From Prinsepia uniflora (lineage: Eukaryota > Streptophyta > Magnoliopsida > Rosales > Rosaceae): a stretch of 64,000 bases of DNA. Shown one piece after another: positions 36,851 to 47,473 of this stretch (position 1 is its first letter; every line of letters starts with the position of its first letter). Location of the stretch: contig CM064868.1 of assembly GCA_032719365.1 (NCBI GenBank), forward strand, positions 71,273,538 to 71,337,537, given 5' to 3'. Position numbers and translations under genes: made by a program. The notes beneath the pieces are model-generated. The model saw only the letters and a program-made list of their open reading frames with translations. It was not told the origin of the DNA and ran no database searches.

Positions 36851-37825
36851 TATTGATTCAACATCATCATTTAATTGAAAAGAAAACGAAAAAGGTGACG
36901 AAAGGTTCAAGGTATAACATTTTAAAAAGCATAGTGTAGAAAAAAAAATATATTTTAAAGTCTAGCTACAATCCTGTGGGGTAAAGGAGAAAATAGTGAA
37001 ATATAATTTGCTATTTTTTTATACTTCATTTATGATTGAAATTTTAAAAAACACAATCACGGGTTTGTAAAACTAAAACCTGATTGGCTAATTTTGTTAC
37101 TGCTTTAGTCCATCATGGACGAGTGCTGTCATTTATAACGACTCGTCGCATAGAAGGATAACTAGTAAGGTGGCTTACGCGATGTAACTGCCTAAGGTGC
37201 AATTGCTACACGTTTCATTTCCTCAAAATTGCTTGCAAATCAAATGAAATGTACATAGAAATGAAATTAAAGAAAAAACGAAGGAAACTCAAGTGCTATA
37301 TATTCATAATATACTCATACATAAGCAAATTGAGCAACACAAACGGATCAAAGATTGAGAATAAAAAATGATATTGAAAATTGAAATTGGTGTACCTGAG
37401 GCTAACAGGGAATTGCCGAAGAATAGGTTGTAGATCCACACGCACAAAAGAAAAAGAAATCTCCATGGTTTCTTTGCCGAAAAGAAATTTAGTCTTATGA
37501 TGCTTACATAACAAACTTAAATCAAGCCACTTCAAAAAGGCACAATACTCTTTGAATTGAGCAACAAATCTATTAGATTGATGGGTTTCAAATTTGCTCG
37601 TTAATGAATCTATAATTTCTACATAACTCATAACCCAAAAGATAATATATTTAAAGAAAGCAATGGAATTTCACATAAATTAATCTTGGCATCATTGAAA
37701 TCAAGGGAAGATTGATCATAAACGAACAACACATAAATTAAGAAAAATTCAATGACCCAAATGAATTCATTTGAACTAAACAGATGAAAGAAAGAAAGCT
37801 ACAAATCCAAATGATCAATTACTTT
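36851..37825 (-). other. Low-copy spacer with one uncertain exon-like ORF
   Basis: This is AT-rich, apparently low-copy DNA. On the minus strand an ATG-initiated frame of 111 codons runs from 37631 to 37296. It begins MSYVEIIDSLTSK and contains LLCKHHKTKFLFGKE. I do not recognise it. A GT donor-like sequence (CTCAGGTACACC, minus strand near 37396) lies inside, so only the first ~79 codons might be an exon. A ~115-bp part, 37557-37671, is repeated at 52963-53078 within the receptor-kinase pseudogene, which weakens the case for a gene here. Confidence 0.35.
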
Positions 37826-38246
37826 TGTTGATACCATATCGACCGACCCGACCAAAACTCGAAAGATCACTCGAACCAAGCTCGACCCACCATCAGGGCC
37901 CATCACAACACAGAAAGCCACTTGGACTAGGCCCATCAACAAGGCCCACGCCTAAAGCCCATTACTAGACTCATCACCTAAACCTAGATATTTCCTATAA
38001 ATATGGAGCTCCCTCCCTCATTTGAGGGATCTCACTCTCTCTCTAGAAATAAGCTCTTCCTTCTCTCTATTCTTATTCTTTCTCTAAGGCTCAGGGCCTC
38101 TTGTATCATGTACAAACACTTATATCATTAATGAGAATAGAGCAACACCGTGGACGTAGCCCGATTTGGGTGAACCACGTACATCTCGTGTCCTTTGTGT
38201 GTGTGCGGTCTTCACGGACTAAGTTGATCCATTTCTTACATCAACA
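37826..38246 (+). repeat. 5' LTR (421 bp) of the non-coding element
   Basis: It starts TGTTGATACC and ends TTACATCAACA. TATAAATA at 37996-38003 is a plausible promoter, followed by a pyrimidine-rich CTCTCTCTCTAG leader. I found no difference from the 3' LTR. Confidence 0.93.
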
Positions 38247-38247
38247 G

Positions 38248-38266
38248 TTTGGCGCCGTCTGTGGGA
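38248..38266 (+). other. Primer-binding site of the non-coding element
   Basis: TTGGCGCCGTCTGTGGGAA starts two bases after the LTR. TGG at its start fits pairing with a tRNA CCA end. I am not sure which tRNA is used. Confidence 0.7.
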
Positions 38267-40254
38267 AGACAACTAAAATCTATGTCGGTCGCTCTTCCCT
38301 CTCCCGCTGGAACCCACATCACTCAAAGCACCGAGCATCCGCTGCATCTTCTTGGTCGGCATGGTCCCTCCTGAGCGGCCTGATATCTTATTGGTTGGTT
38401 TGACACTTTCCTGATCAGCCAGACACCTTTCTTTTATTCTTGACATCACCAAGAACGCTGGCTCTTATTCAACCAGGAAAATACCATTCCCCTCTTCTTG
38501 CCATTGATACTCCCTTTACCGATCAGCCAGCAGCAGAGGTTCACAAATACGAGCTCAAGTATGTACGTATATATATTTGAGGAGCCACGTCTTATTACAT
38601 ATGTAGTATGTCTCTTAGGCCAACCAGGGCCCACGAAAGCTGATGTATATATATTTGAGGAGCCACGTGTTATATTGGCCGAAAGGTGGACTGAGGCATG
38701 ATGGGCTATGTACATATTCTTTACATATGTATATATACATTTATATATGAGCTGCCAGGTGGGCATGTCCAACGTGAAGAACAAAGATGAATCAAAATGG
38801 TGGGCACCCACCATATAAAACCAACTTTTCAATATACACATCTTATCCTTTTCACTAATATATGTTATAAAATATATGTACGTACAAATATTTTCCACTT
38901 TTTACCAAAATCAAACGACAATACTATTTGACCCAGTCTTCAATCTATCCATTATGGTCGTCCAATCAAGGGGAGACTTCGCACGATGCCTATGCCGATC
39001 GGCCTCTTTCACCTCCAAATTAATCAGTCTTCTCTACGGTTCCAATCGGCCATCACGTACATATGATAAAGAAACTGGGGGATCCCACCCCTTATGCCAC
39101 TTCATCCACTATTTGAGGAGCCATGTAGCATGCATGCAGACATATATTTTATATGTGGCACTATGAGAAGCGGAGTCAACACCGCACAATCATTCTGCAA
39201 CATGGTATCTTCTCCTTCTAGCACCACTTGATGGAAATAAATCTGGTGAGACTGGCATGGACGAGCTGGGTAGCGCCTATGAACGCCATCATCATTGCTA
39301 GGCATGTATATCACAGGATTTTTGAACCCATGAACCATGATCACCCAGCTACTAGGAAAACCCATACGGTCGCTTGGCCGATCGATCCTGTGAGTCCGTC
39401 AATCGTTCAACCAAATTCAAATCTGGGCATCCCCAAAAACTCACCCCATGCCCAACACGGCTCTTCCAAGCTATTTTGTTTTGTGTAACTTCAATAACCT
39501 CCATCAATTTTGCTCGGCCTAGACACGTGGAAGCTCGCACGACTCACTGGCCGATCAGCATCAACCCACAGGAAGAGAGACCCAAAGGTCACACAGCAAA
39601 CATAATCATCTCCAATTTCATCTCGGCCATTATGACAAATTTGTCAACATTTTTCGGACAAACTTGGAGAGACCTCACATGATGCTTATGCCGATCGGCC
39701 TTCACCTTCGAATTAGACAATCGTGTTCATCCAACCATTCAACCCAATATCACCTTTGTGTTTGATATATTGGGAGAATGGGACAAGCTTGTCCAAACAC
39801 TAATTGGATACTTGGATAAGCCATGGTGGGCACCCCCACGTGATTCTACACTAATTGGATATTATATCTACATATAGAGACATGGGCAAAATATCTTCAC
39901 CACACATCAGTCTTTGTCCTTCCTTTTTTTTTTGACTTTTGGGCAACCAAGGAAAGTGATATTGATCGATTATGAAGCATTACATGCTCAACTATCGAAT
40001 ATTCTCAAGGACTTGTCCATTTTCAAAAGATACAAGCTTGATGTGACGATCAAAGAATTTTGGGCTGCGACATCAACATGCTCTTGGTTAGCTTTCGGTT
40101 TCCCATAGGCCGGTCGGCCACCTCATCGTGCGAGGATCCTCGTAAGATGACCGACCAAAGTGACATACACATCTTAGCTCCAAGTGGTTCTTGATTGGTC
40201 CATGGGTATCCCGTAGGCTGGTCGGCCACTTCATCGTGCAAGGATCCGCCAAGT

Positions 40255-40560
40255 TTGGCCGAAGGGACCTTGGTCGGCCAACCCTCACTTTGGTCGGCCA
40301 ACCTTCCCTGTGGTCGGCCTACCACCTTGGCGTGGTCTTCCTCTCTTCCACTTCAATGGACCCTTGGTCGGCCAACCCTCATTTTGGTCGGCCTACCACC
40401 TTGGCGTGATCTTCCTCTCGTCCCATCAATGGACCCTTGGTCGGCCAACCCTCACTTTGGTTGGCCTACCACCTTGGCGTGATCTTCCTCTCGTCCACCC
40501 AACGGACCCTTGATCGACCAACCCTCACTTTGGTCGGCCTACCCCCTTGGTCATCCAAGG
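40255..40560 (+). repeat. ~72-bp tandem repeat, about 3.5 copies
   Basis: The anchor ACCTTGGCGTG(G/A)TCTTCC recurs at 40324, 40398 and 40471, with a decayed fourth near 40541. Each unit has two GGTCGGCC words and a GGACCCTTGG junction. It lies inside the non-coding element. Confidence 0.85.
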
Positions 40561-41054
40561 CATCACAATGGGTGAGTTAATCTTTTCTTGTCACCCTTTA
40601 CTATACATGAGTCATATTATTGAAACATCATGCCCATCATCATGTGCACCCAGGCTCACATCATTGCCCATGACATATGAGCATCATATTTACATCATGT
40701 GCACATGCACATCATTATGCTCACATCATCACCCATGGCACATGAGCATCATATCCACATCATTGGATCCTATCCATATGCATCAGCATGCACGCATCAT
40801 GCGCTCACATGCATCCTCTGTATGAGGTAACATACTCTCACCTTGAAATGGCTCTCGGTCAACCATGGACATTCCTTGCCGATCAGCCACGTACAGTGCA
40901 TCACACGAGTATTCCTCCGCATCCTACCTCAACCGAGGACTTGGGGGACTGGATATAGTGCACCTACAGATTGGTAAACAAAGAAGTTGTTCAATCAGTG
41001 CAATCTTGTTACAAGTCCTCCCTTGAGGCAATCTACCTCAATCAACTTAGAGGA

Positions 41055-41462
41055 CTTCCTCCGGAAAGCATGCTCCAATCAGCAAACGCTATTAGTAGCT
41101 ACTGATCGGACGCTTCGTTCGACTTCCTCCGGGAGGCATGCTTCGATCGGCAAACGCTATCAGTAGCTACCGATCGGATGCACGAGTTCACTTCCTCCGG
41201 AAAGCATGCTCCAATCAGCAAACGCTATTAGTAGCTACTGATCGGACGCTTCGTTCGACTTCCTCCGGGAGGCATGCTTCGATCGGCAAACGCTATCAGT
41301 AGCTACCGATCGGATGCACGAGTTCACTTCCTCCGGAAAGCATGCTCCAATCAACAAACGCTATCAGTAGCTACTGATCGGACGCTCCATTCGACTTCCT
41401 CCGGGAAGCACGCTTCGATCGGAAAATGCAACCAGTAGCTACCAATTTGATGCTCTGATCTG
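41055..41462 (+). repeat. 68-bp repeat in a dimeric 136-bp pattern, six copies
   Basis: CTTCCTCCGG starts at 41055, 41123, 41191, 41259, 41327 and 41395, exactly 68 bp apart. Odd copies carry GGAAAGCATGCTCCAATCA and even copies GGGAGGCATGCTTCGATCG, so the higher-order unit is 136 bp. Confidence 0.92.
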
Positions 41463-41571
41463 CATTCTGGGGACTAGGGGGTATACTTCTCTAACCGGTC
41501 GACATGCATTGGCCTGGATTACAAGTCCTCGACCGAGGAAATCCACCTCAGTCAATAACTTGGGGGACTTC

Positions 41572-41992
41572 TGTTGATACCATATCGACCGACCCGACCA
41601 AAACTCGAAAGATCACTCGAACCAAGCTCGACCCACCATCAGGGCCCATCACAACACAGAAAGCCACTTGGACTAGGCCCATCAACAAGGCCCACGCCTA
41701 AAGCCCATTACTAGACTCATCACCTAAACCTAGATATTTCCTATAAATATGGAGCTCCCTCCCTCATTTGAGGGATCTCACTCTCTCTCTAGAAATAAGC
41801 TCTTCCTTCTCTCTATTCTTATTCTTTCTCTAAGGCTCAGGGCCTCTTGTATCATGTACAAACACTTATATCATTAATGAGAATAGAGCAACACCGTGGA
41901 CGTAGCCCGATTTGGGTGAACCACGTACATCTCGTGTCCTTTGTGTGTGTGCGGTCTTCACGGACTAAGTTGATCCATTTCTTACATCAACA
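41572..41992 (+). repeat. 3' LTR (421 bp) of the non-coding element
   Basis: It is the same length and, as far as I can read, the same sequence as the 5' LTR. It is preceded by a GGGGGAC purine tract at 41562-41568. TATAAATA is at 41742-41749. Confidence 0.93.
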
Positions 41993-42124
41993 ACTTTAAA
42001 CTACAATGTGACACTTTAGATTGTTTAGAGAAAAAATGGAAACTCCAAATTTATACAACACGTTAGATTGTCAAGAGAACAACTCAGTACCTTCTTCCCC
42101 AAGCCTTTCAAAAACCTAATCAAA

Positions 42125-42345
42125 ACTTGAATTGATACATGTGTGAGTGTATTATTGGATTCATGTGATTCATTGATTTTTTTCTACACATATATGGATT
42201 TGCACTTTGAGTGGTGGCTTAGAAATATTGAACGTGTGCATTGGGTTATAAGGATCAATTGAGAGTGCTATAATCATAATTTGACGGTCTCGAAATTAGC
42301 GCGTCCTCCGAATTATAGAGATTTTTTGCTTCTTCATATTTTCAT
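42125..42345 (+). repeat. Strongly diverged satellite unit (partial)
   Basis: The piece TTGATACATGTGTGAGTG...GATTTGCACTTTGAGTGGTGG...GAACGTGTGC...GAGAGTGCTATAATCATAATTTGA matches the satellite from the end of the ORF block into the sub-repeats. It is much closer to the old unit at 54425-54900 than to the homogenised arrays. Confidence 0.75.
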
Positions 42346-42644
42346 ACACCTTTTCACGTTACCTAAATTAATATGCAATAAATCAACTGAAGGAAAAAAT
42401 GCATTCCAAAAACTTAATCAATACATGAATTAGCGAGGACTCCTATAAACTTCACAGACTTGTAATTTAAGAAGTATCGGCCCTAGCTAGGCTCATACCC
42501 AACCTAAAACAAATTATTTAATTATCTTATTACATATTTAATAAGTAGAAACTTCCAGCCAAATTCACAACCTTCATAAAATTTTATGCGTTAAAATTTC
42601 CAACAATAAATTCAAAACCAAAATGAAAGAGATGATTATAATAA

Positions 42645-42765
42645 ACAAAAGATTGGTTGCAGGTAACAACTGCAATATCAAATTGGTTGCAGGTAACAAC
42701 TGCAATATCAAATTGGTTGCAGGTAACAATTCACACTCATAATATCAAATTGGTTGCATGTAACT
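42645..42765 (+). repeat. Short tandem repeat around GGTTGCAGGTAACAA
   Basis: Units built on AAATTGGTTGCAGGTAACAA with CTGCAATATC follow each other in two nearly perfect ~32-bp copies, flanked by two decayed ones. Confidence 0.85.
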
Positions 42766-42825
42766 TTAGTATAAACATTTTTCGGTAATGCTGACATGAT
42801 AATGCAGTTGATCGATAGCATTTAG

Positions 42826-43078
42826 GGTGTGTTTGGTTTCAGGAAATAAATAGGTCATTTGGCGTGAGGGGGGCATTTGGTGAGCGGAAAATTAGTTTTT
42901 TTTTCGTTTGGGAAACTAAGTAAGGATTTTGGAAATTTCCAAAGGAAAATTTGAGGGGAATTAAGGATCTCAAATGATGAGTTGAAATGATGTCTTAAGA
43001 GACATAATTTTTCAAATGATGAGTTGAAACAAGTGAAATTATAATTTCCATGATTTTTAAAATTAATATCCAAACACT
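42826..43078. mobile_element. Possible MITE remnant
   Basis: GGGTGTGTTTGG near the left end and CCAAACACTCG near the right end form imperfect inverted ends of the type seen in plant hAT-like and other MITEs. Between them is AT-rich DNA with a repeated CAAATGATGAGTTGAAA word. No clear target duplication. Confidence 0.3.
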
Positions 43079-44171
43079 CGAATTTACAAATCAGAAAATT
43101 ATAAATATGGAATTGCATAAATTTTTTTCATTAAATTTACTAGTATGTATATCAAAACAACCAAAACGTACTATAAATCTAAATCAAAGAAACTTCATAA
43201 ACCTCCAGATTTATGCATATAAGCATAACAATAATTTTGGTTGCAAACTTGCAAATAACAAAGCCGCATATCTTAATCATCCAACTCACAACCCTGCAAC
43301 AAAACTCTGATTCAAATATATCAAGAATAGATCAAACATATATAAGAGACATCAAAACCTAAAACACTGCAAATCCACATTACGTAAGGAGCAAACAGAA
43401 ACAGATTTTTTTTCTTTTCGTTTTTCATAAAAAAAAAAATTAAGAAATTGCTTGATTTCAAACTAACCTCCTTGAGTGCATCAGAAAGTGATCGGTTCTT
43501 ATGAGTGATAGTATGATGCGGGAACTGAAAATCCAAATACAGAGTCTGTGAAGCAAGTCAACCCTGTAAGCACCCTTAGTGATGTCCTCTACAAAATAAA
43601 ATCATGTGCCATCTATTCATGCCATAAATGTAGGGGTGGGACGAATCCGTTAAAATCGCTAATAAATCCGCTTCAAACTGTTATTTATCCAACAGTTTTA
43701 AGTTTGACCAGATAAAAGTCAAATGGTTTGAAAATCTATTAAATCCAAATCAAACCGTTAATGAATATATTAATTTTTATTAATTTTTAAATCTATTTTT
43801 ATTAATTTTTAAATCTATTTTTATTATAAAGTAAAAATAATAAAAATAAAAGGATATCTAAATATATCTATATAAATACGTGTATACCCATAAATTTTGA
43901 GGATAAGAGTAGATAGACTGCGAGGATAAGAGTAGTAGCGAGGTTGACAACAGTCTCCACTGAAGTCCTGAATGCCCTGAATTTTCGCGTTGGAACCTAC
44001 CAGCGTAATTCAGAGTGATTATATTTATCTTGTGTTGATGTCTTCTAAAGAAAGATGTTCTCTTGTGTTGATTAATTGGTAACTGCTACATTATCTCTTT
44101 TGGCTATATTTATCTTGGTCTAATAAATTTACCAACGAGTGATTATATATTCATAAGTTACATAAGATACA

Positions 44172-44193
44172 ACCTATATATATATATATATAT
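44172..44193. repeat. (TA)n microsatellite
   Basis: A run of about ten TA dinucleotides lies in the AT-rich spacer. Confidence 0.9.
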
Positions 44194-44423
44194 TCATATA
44201 TGATTCTCACGGCCACATGACAACTCAATGCTTCCATAATCCTTGGTTTTTTATTGATTCATCTAAGCTTTTTGAGCTATTTTGATGAGAATATTTTGAA
44301 ATAAATTGTCAAAGTAACACTATGGTAAGCGTTTGTCCAAGTGGAAGAATTGAATTAAATAAATATTTGGGCTTCACACTCGTTAACTTAATTAGTAATT
44401 TCTATACATTAGGGATTAATGAT

Positions 44424-44940
44424 TGTGGAACCCAAAATCACCGGAAAAATGTGGAGCTGCCACGTGGCCCATAATTCTCAAAATGACCAAATTGCCCTTG
44501 GCAATAATACTTGTAAGCCCAAGCACCGGACATGGCCCAAATCAGAATGACATGTGGAAGCCTCTCCACCCTCGATTTGTATAACACGTGTTAGCATGCA
44601 AATTGATGAGCATTTGTCCCACATCGAAACTATGGAAATTGAACATCTCACTCACACCTATATAAGAGGTAAATTGATGAGCATTTGTCCCACATCGAAA
44701 CTATGGAAATTGAACATCTCACTCACCCCTATAAATAGCAAGGCACATTTCATTTCCAAGTTAAGTTGATTCTTCGCTTCGAAGTATATCCTTTTCCTCT
44801 CTCAAAGCTAACTTAGGCATCGGAGTGTTCTTGGTCGAACAACCCCCCGGGTAAATCGATCGAGACAACGATAGCTAATTGTTTGCTGTTTGCAGGAATT
44901 GTGAGAACTTTTCGCGGCGGGTTCAATTTCTGCTTCAACA
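44424..44940 (+). repeat. 5' LTR (517 bp) of the gag-only element, with duplicated promoter block
   Basis: It starts TGTGGAACCC and ends TGCTTCAACA. A ~70-bp block beginning AAATTGATGAGCATTTG is repeated at 44600 and 44671. Each copy ends in its own TATA-like box (44659 and 44730). Confidence 0.93.
44659..44737 (+). promoter_or_regulatory. Two tandem TATA boxes in the 5' LTR
   Basis: TATATAAG (44659-44666) and TATAAATA (44730-44737) terminate the two copies of a 71-bp tandem duplication. The second, more consensus box is followed by CATTTCATTTCC and is the likelier core promoter. Confidence 0.6.
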
Positions 44941-44942
44941 AT

Positions 44943-44960
44943 TGGTGCTTTCATTGAGAG
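44943..44960 (+). other. Primer-binding site of the gag-only element
   Basis: TGGTGCTTTCATTGAGAG follows the LTR after two bases. It starts with TGG as expected for pairing to a tRNA CCA end. I do not assign the tRNA. Confidence 0.65.
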
Positions 44961-44991
44961 CTATTGAGTTATACTCAGAAGAAGCTCTCTC

Positions 44992-45375
44992 ATTTGTTCA
45001 TCGTTCATCTTTCTTCGTTCGTCGTTCATCGACATTGTTAGAAGATTTTGAACGTTGTTCATCACTCATCAGGAATTTGTTCATCGTTCATCTTTCTTCG
45101 TTCGTCGTTTATCGACATTGTTCGAAGATTTTGAACGTTGTTCATCACTCATCAAGAATTTGTTCATCGTTCATCTTTCTTCGTTCGTCGTTTATCGACA
45201 TTGTTCGAAGATTTTGAACGTTGTTCATCACTCATCAAGAATTCGTTCATCGTTCATCTTTCTTCGTTCGTCGTTCATCGACATTGTTCGAAGATTTTGA
45301 ACATTGGTCATCGTTCATCTCTCTTCGTTTGTCGTTCATCGACATTGTTCGAAGATTCTGAACGTTGTTCAAATT
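44992..45375 (+). repeat. 83-bp tandem repeat in the gag leader
   Basis: Copies start at 44992, 45075, 45158 and 45241, exactly 83 bp apart, with a shortened fifth at 45303. They are built of TTCATCGTTCATCTTTCTTCG-type pyrimidine-rich sequence. Because 83 is not a multiple of three, each copy is read in a different frame, so the leader is probably non-coding. The tract ends ~40 bp before the gag ATG. Confidence 0.92.
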
Positions 45376-45417
45376 ACCCATCAACAGCTTTCCAAATTCA
45401 AAATTCTTCGAATCGGC

Positions 45418-47304
45418 ATGGCTAAGGCTCGTCGATCCGCTCAGTCAGCCGGAGAAGGTATTTCTGCCTCAACAGCTCAGACGAGGAATGAAGCTCACAT
45501 AGAAACTCCGGAGAAGCGCCCAGCTCAACTCAGGCGCGTGTCTATGGAAGCGCCCCTTGAGACACTCGAAGGGAGGCCAATCTTCAGTTTTGGAGCATTC
45601 CCCTCTCCAGCTAACCAAGTACCCGCGCTAGGGGAAGGAACTTCGACTTTAAAACAAGCGAATGAGAGGTTGATGGGAAATGCATCACGACATGATCGAC
45701 CCACAACAAACATGGTCCTAAAGGACTTTCTGGACGGATGTCATGACATCTTAGGGAGAAGTCGTCACCAACCTCCCCAAGACAATTTGGCGCAGCAAGT
45801 TGAAGGGTTAAGCAAACAAATCCAACTTCAGTCAGAGCTCTTGCAGCAACTCCTAGCAGGGAGACCAATCCAGGAGCGGGACGGACGATCCACGTCACGT
45901 GGCCAACAAGAGAATGCCCAGGGACGACCTAGGAAAGAGCAGGCCCGCTGCCAAACAATGTCACAAGATACTTCGCTGGGAAACTCTGGAGAAGAAAGTC
46001 ACGCTCATCAAGCAAAAATCCCACAACGCCTAAAGCCGTTAGTACGTGAACGGCTAGGAGGTCGGACTGAGGCAACTTTATGGGCAGAGCATTCACAGCA
46101 CTCACGTGGGGGCAGGGGGCAACTTCGAGCTCAAAACAAAAACCCAAAACGATCTGCCCACGACAGTAAAAGGGGAGAAGCTCAAGGAGTTTCTCAACAA
46201 TTAGCAAAAGAGGACTCATCGGCTCAGCAAGGAGCATTGCGGGCTAATGATGTTCAAAAAATGCTGGACATGCACCTTCGTGCTCAACAGTGTGGCGATC
46301 TAGAAGACGATCTACGTCGCCAAATACAGCTCTCTACGCCCTTCATAAGGGATATTGAGGAGGAGCCATTCCCCCAGAGGTTCGCAACACCAAACTTCAC
46401 TCCATTCAAAGGATCCTCCGACCCAGTAAAACACATAGATCATTTTCGAGGAGTCATGATCCCCCACAGGTCTAACGATGCGCTCATGTGCAAAGTTTTT
46501 CAAGCTTCCCTTCAAGGCCAAGCCATGACTTGGTTCAATCATCTCCCCCCGAGGTCGATTGAGTCCTTCGAAGAGTTGGCTTTGACATTTGTGAAGGAAT
46601 ACGCACAACTTCGGACAATCGAGGTGAAAGACGACCATCTTTTCTCTGTCCGAAAGAGAGCAAAAGACACTCTGCGACAATACATACGGAGATTTTGTGA
46701 GGAGAAATCTCGCATTATCGGCTGTAATGACTTTGTTGCGGCAATGGCATTCAAGCAAGGACTCCCTCGAGACAGCCAGCTTTACGGGGACATCATCATG
46801 AGCAATGCGCGAAGTCTTTCCGAAATACTTTCGCTAGCAGAGCGACATGCAAGTTGGGAGGACGAGAAGCGCGCCGCTCATACTCATGGCCATGCTGGGA
46901 CTAGCGAAAAGGCCTCCGATGAGGATGAACCCCATGGAAAGTCTGCAACTGGAAAGCTCAACAAGCGAAAGGCAGGGCAACACTCCCAAACGCCAGTTAT
47001 GGGGAAGCCTAACTTGCAGCTATCTTTACCAGCCCATCAGATCCACAATGAAATTAAGAACAAGCCATGGTTTAAGAGGCCAGAGCCAGTCAAAGGCAAT
47101 CAAGAGAATGCTGATAAAACCAAATGGTGCGCCTATCATGAATGTTATGGGCACAATATCAGCACATGTATATCTTTCGAAAGATATCTCCGAAATCTCC
47201 TGAGGGAGGGGCATTGTACAGACTACATAAAAAACAAGACTGTAAATCACATGGAGAACAAAGAGTCAAACGAGCCAGCGTCAAAGGTGATCCGCATCAA
47301 CTAG
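45418..47304 (+). CDS. gag: Retrotransposon Gag protein (628 aa), intact
   Basis: The frame is open upstream to 45304, but its first ATG is at 45418 (MAKARRSAQSAG), just after the leader repeats, so I choose it. The N-terminal half (to about residue 310) is hydrophilic and rich in Gln, Arg and Glu. About residues 318-490 form a plant retrotransposon Gag domain: FPQRFATPNFTPFKG, DPVKHIDHFRG, GQAMTWFNHLPP, SFEELALTFVKEY, LRQYIRRFCEE and AMAFKQGLP. Near residue 570 the motif CAYHECYGHNISTC followed by LRNLLREGH matches the C-x-x-H-G-H-C zinc-knuckle-like tail of Tat/Athila-type Gag. Gag forms the particle that packages element RNA. No protease, RT or integrase follows, so mobility must depend on another element. 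The intact frame agrees with the apparently identical LTRs. Confidence 0.9.
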   Translation: MAKARRSAQSAGEGISASTAQTRNEAHIETPEKRPAQLRRVSMEAPLETLEGRPIFSFGAFPSPANQVPALGEGTSTLKQANERLMGNASRHDRPTTNMVLKDFLDGCHDILGRSRHQPPQDNLAQQVEGLSKQIQLQSELLQQLLAGRPIQERDGRSTSRGQQENAQGRPRKEQARCQTMSQDTSLGNSGEESHAHQAKIPQRLKPLVRERLGGRTEATLWAEHSQHSRGGRGQLRAQNKNPKRSAHDSKRGEAQGVSQQLAKEDSSAQQGALRANDVQKMLDMHLRAQQCGDLEDDLRRQIQLSTPFIRDIEEEPFPQRFATPNFTPFKGSSDPVKHIDHFRGVMIPHRSNDALMCKVFQASLQGQAMTWFNHLPPRSIESFEELALTFVKEYAQLRTIEVKDDHLFSVRKRAKDTLRQYIRRFCEEKSRIIGCNDFVAAMAFKQGLPRDSQLYGDIIMSNARSLSEILSLAERHASWEDEKRAAHTHGHAGTSEKASDEDEPHGKSATGKLNKRKAGQHSQTPVMGKPNLQLSLPAHQIHNEIKNKPWFKRPEPVKGNQENADKTKWCAYHECYGHNISTCISFERYLRNLLREGHCTDYIKNKTVNHMENKESNEPASKVIRIN

Positions 47305-47473
47305 ACGCAAGTCAACATTAGAAAGACATAAAACTCTATGGAGCTTTTCAATTTTGCTTTTCAAGTTGCCTTCTGAATTCAAGTATCAATGAAATGAGAT
47401 TAACAAATTGATTTGTTCACCATGTACAATTTTCAAAGCTTATTCTCTCTAGTGTAAAAAGCCTTCATGATCG

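Larger units (their letters stand above)
37826..41992 (+). mobile_element. Non-coding LTR retroelement, 4.2 kb, recent insertion
   Basis: Two 421-bp LTRs that appear identical flank 3.3 kb of internal DNA. A perfect 5-bp duplication, acttt, is present at 37821-37825 and 41993-41997. A TGGCGCCGTCTGTGGGAA primer site follows the 5' LTR and a TTGGGGGACTT purine-rich tract precedes the 3' LTR, both typical of plant Ty3/gypsy elements. No gag, protease, reverse transcriptase or integrase frame is present, so it must have been moved by enzymes from another element (a LARD-like element). The interior holds several tandem repeats and many GATCGGCC/GGTCGGCC words. Confidence 0.93.
41993..44423. other. 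AT-rich spacer with small repeats
   Basis: No convincing gene is seen. The spacer holds an old satellite unit (42125-42345), a short tandem repeat (42645-42765) and a possible MITE (42826-43078). It also has a 23-bp TTAATTTTTAAATCTATTTTTA duplication (about 43775-43825) and a TA microsatellite (44172-44193). The short frames at 42855-43536 are AT-rich and not recognised. Confidence 0.6.

Noticed and set aside
40195..40482. Overlapping frames of 66-95 codons in several phases
   Set aside because: They are produced by the ~72-bp GGTCGGCC tandem repeat of the non-coding element.
45304..45417. Upstream extension of Gag by 38 codons
   Set aside because: The extension begins with TTG, not ATG, and runs through the 83-bp leader repeat. 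The first ATG at 45418 fits the expected start.
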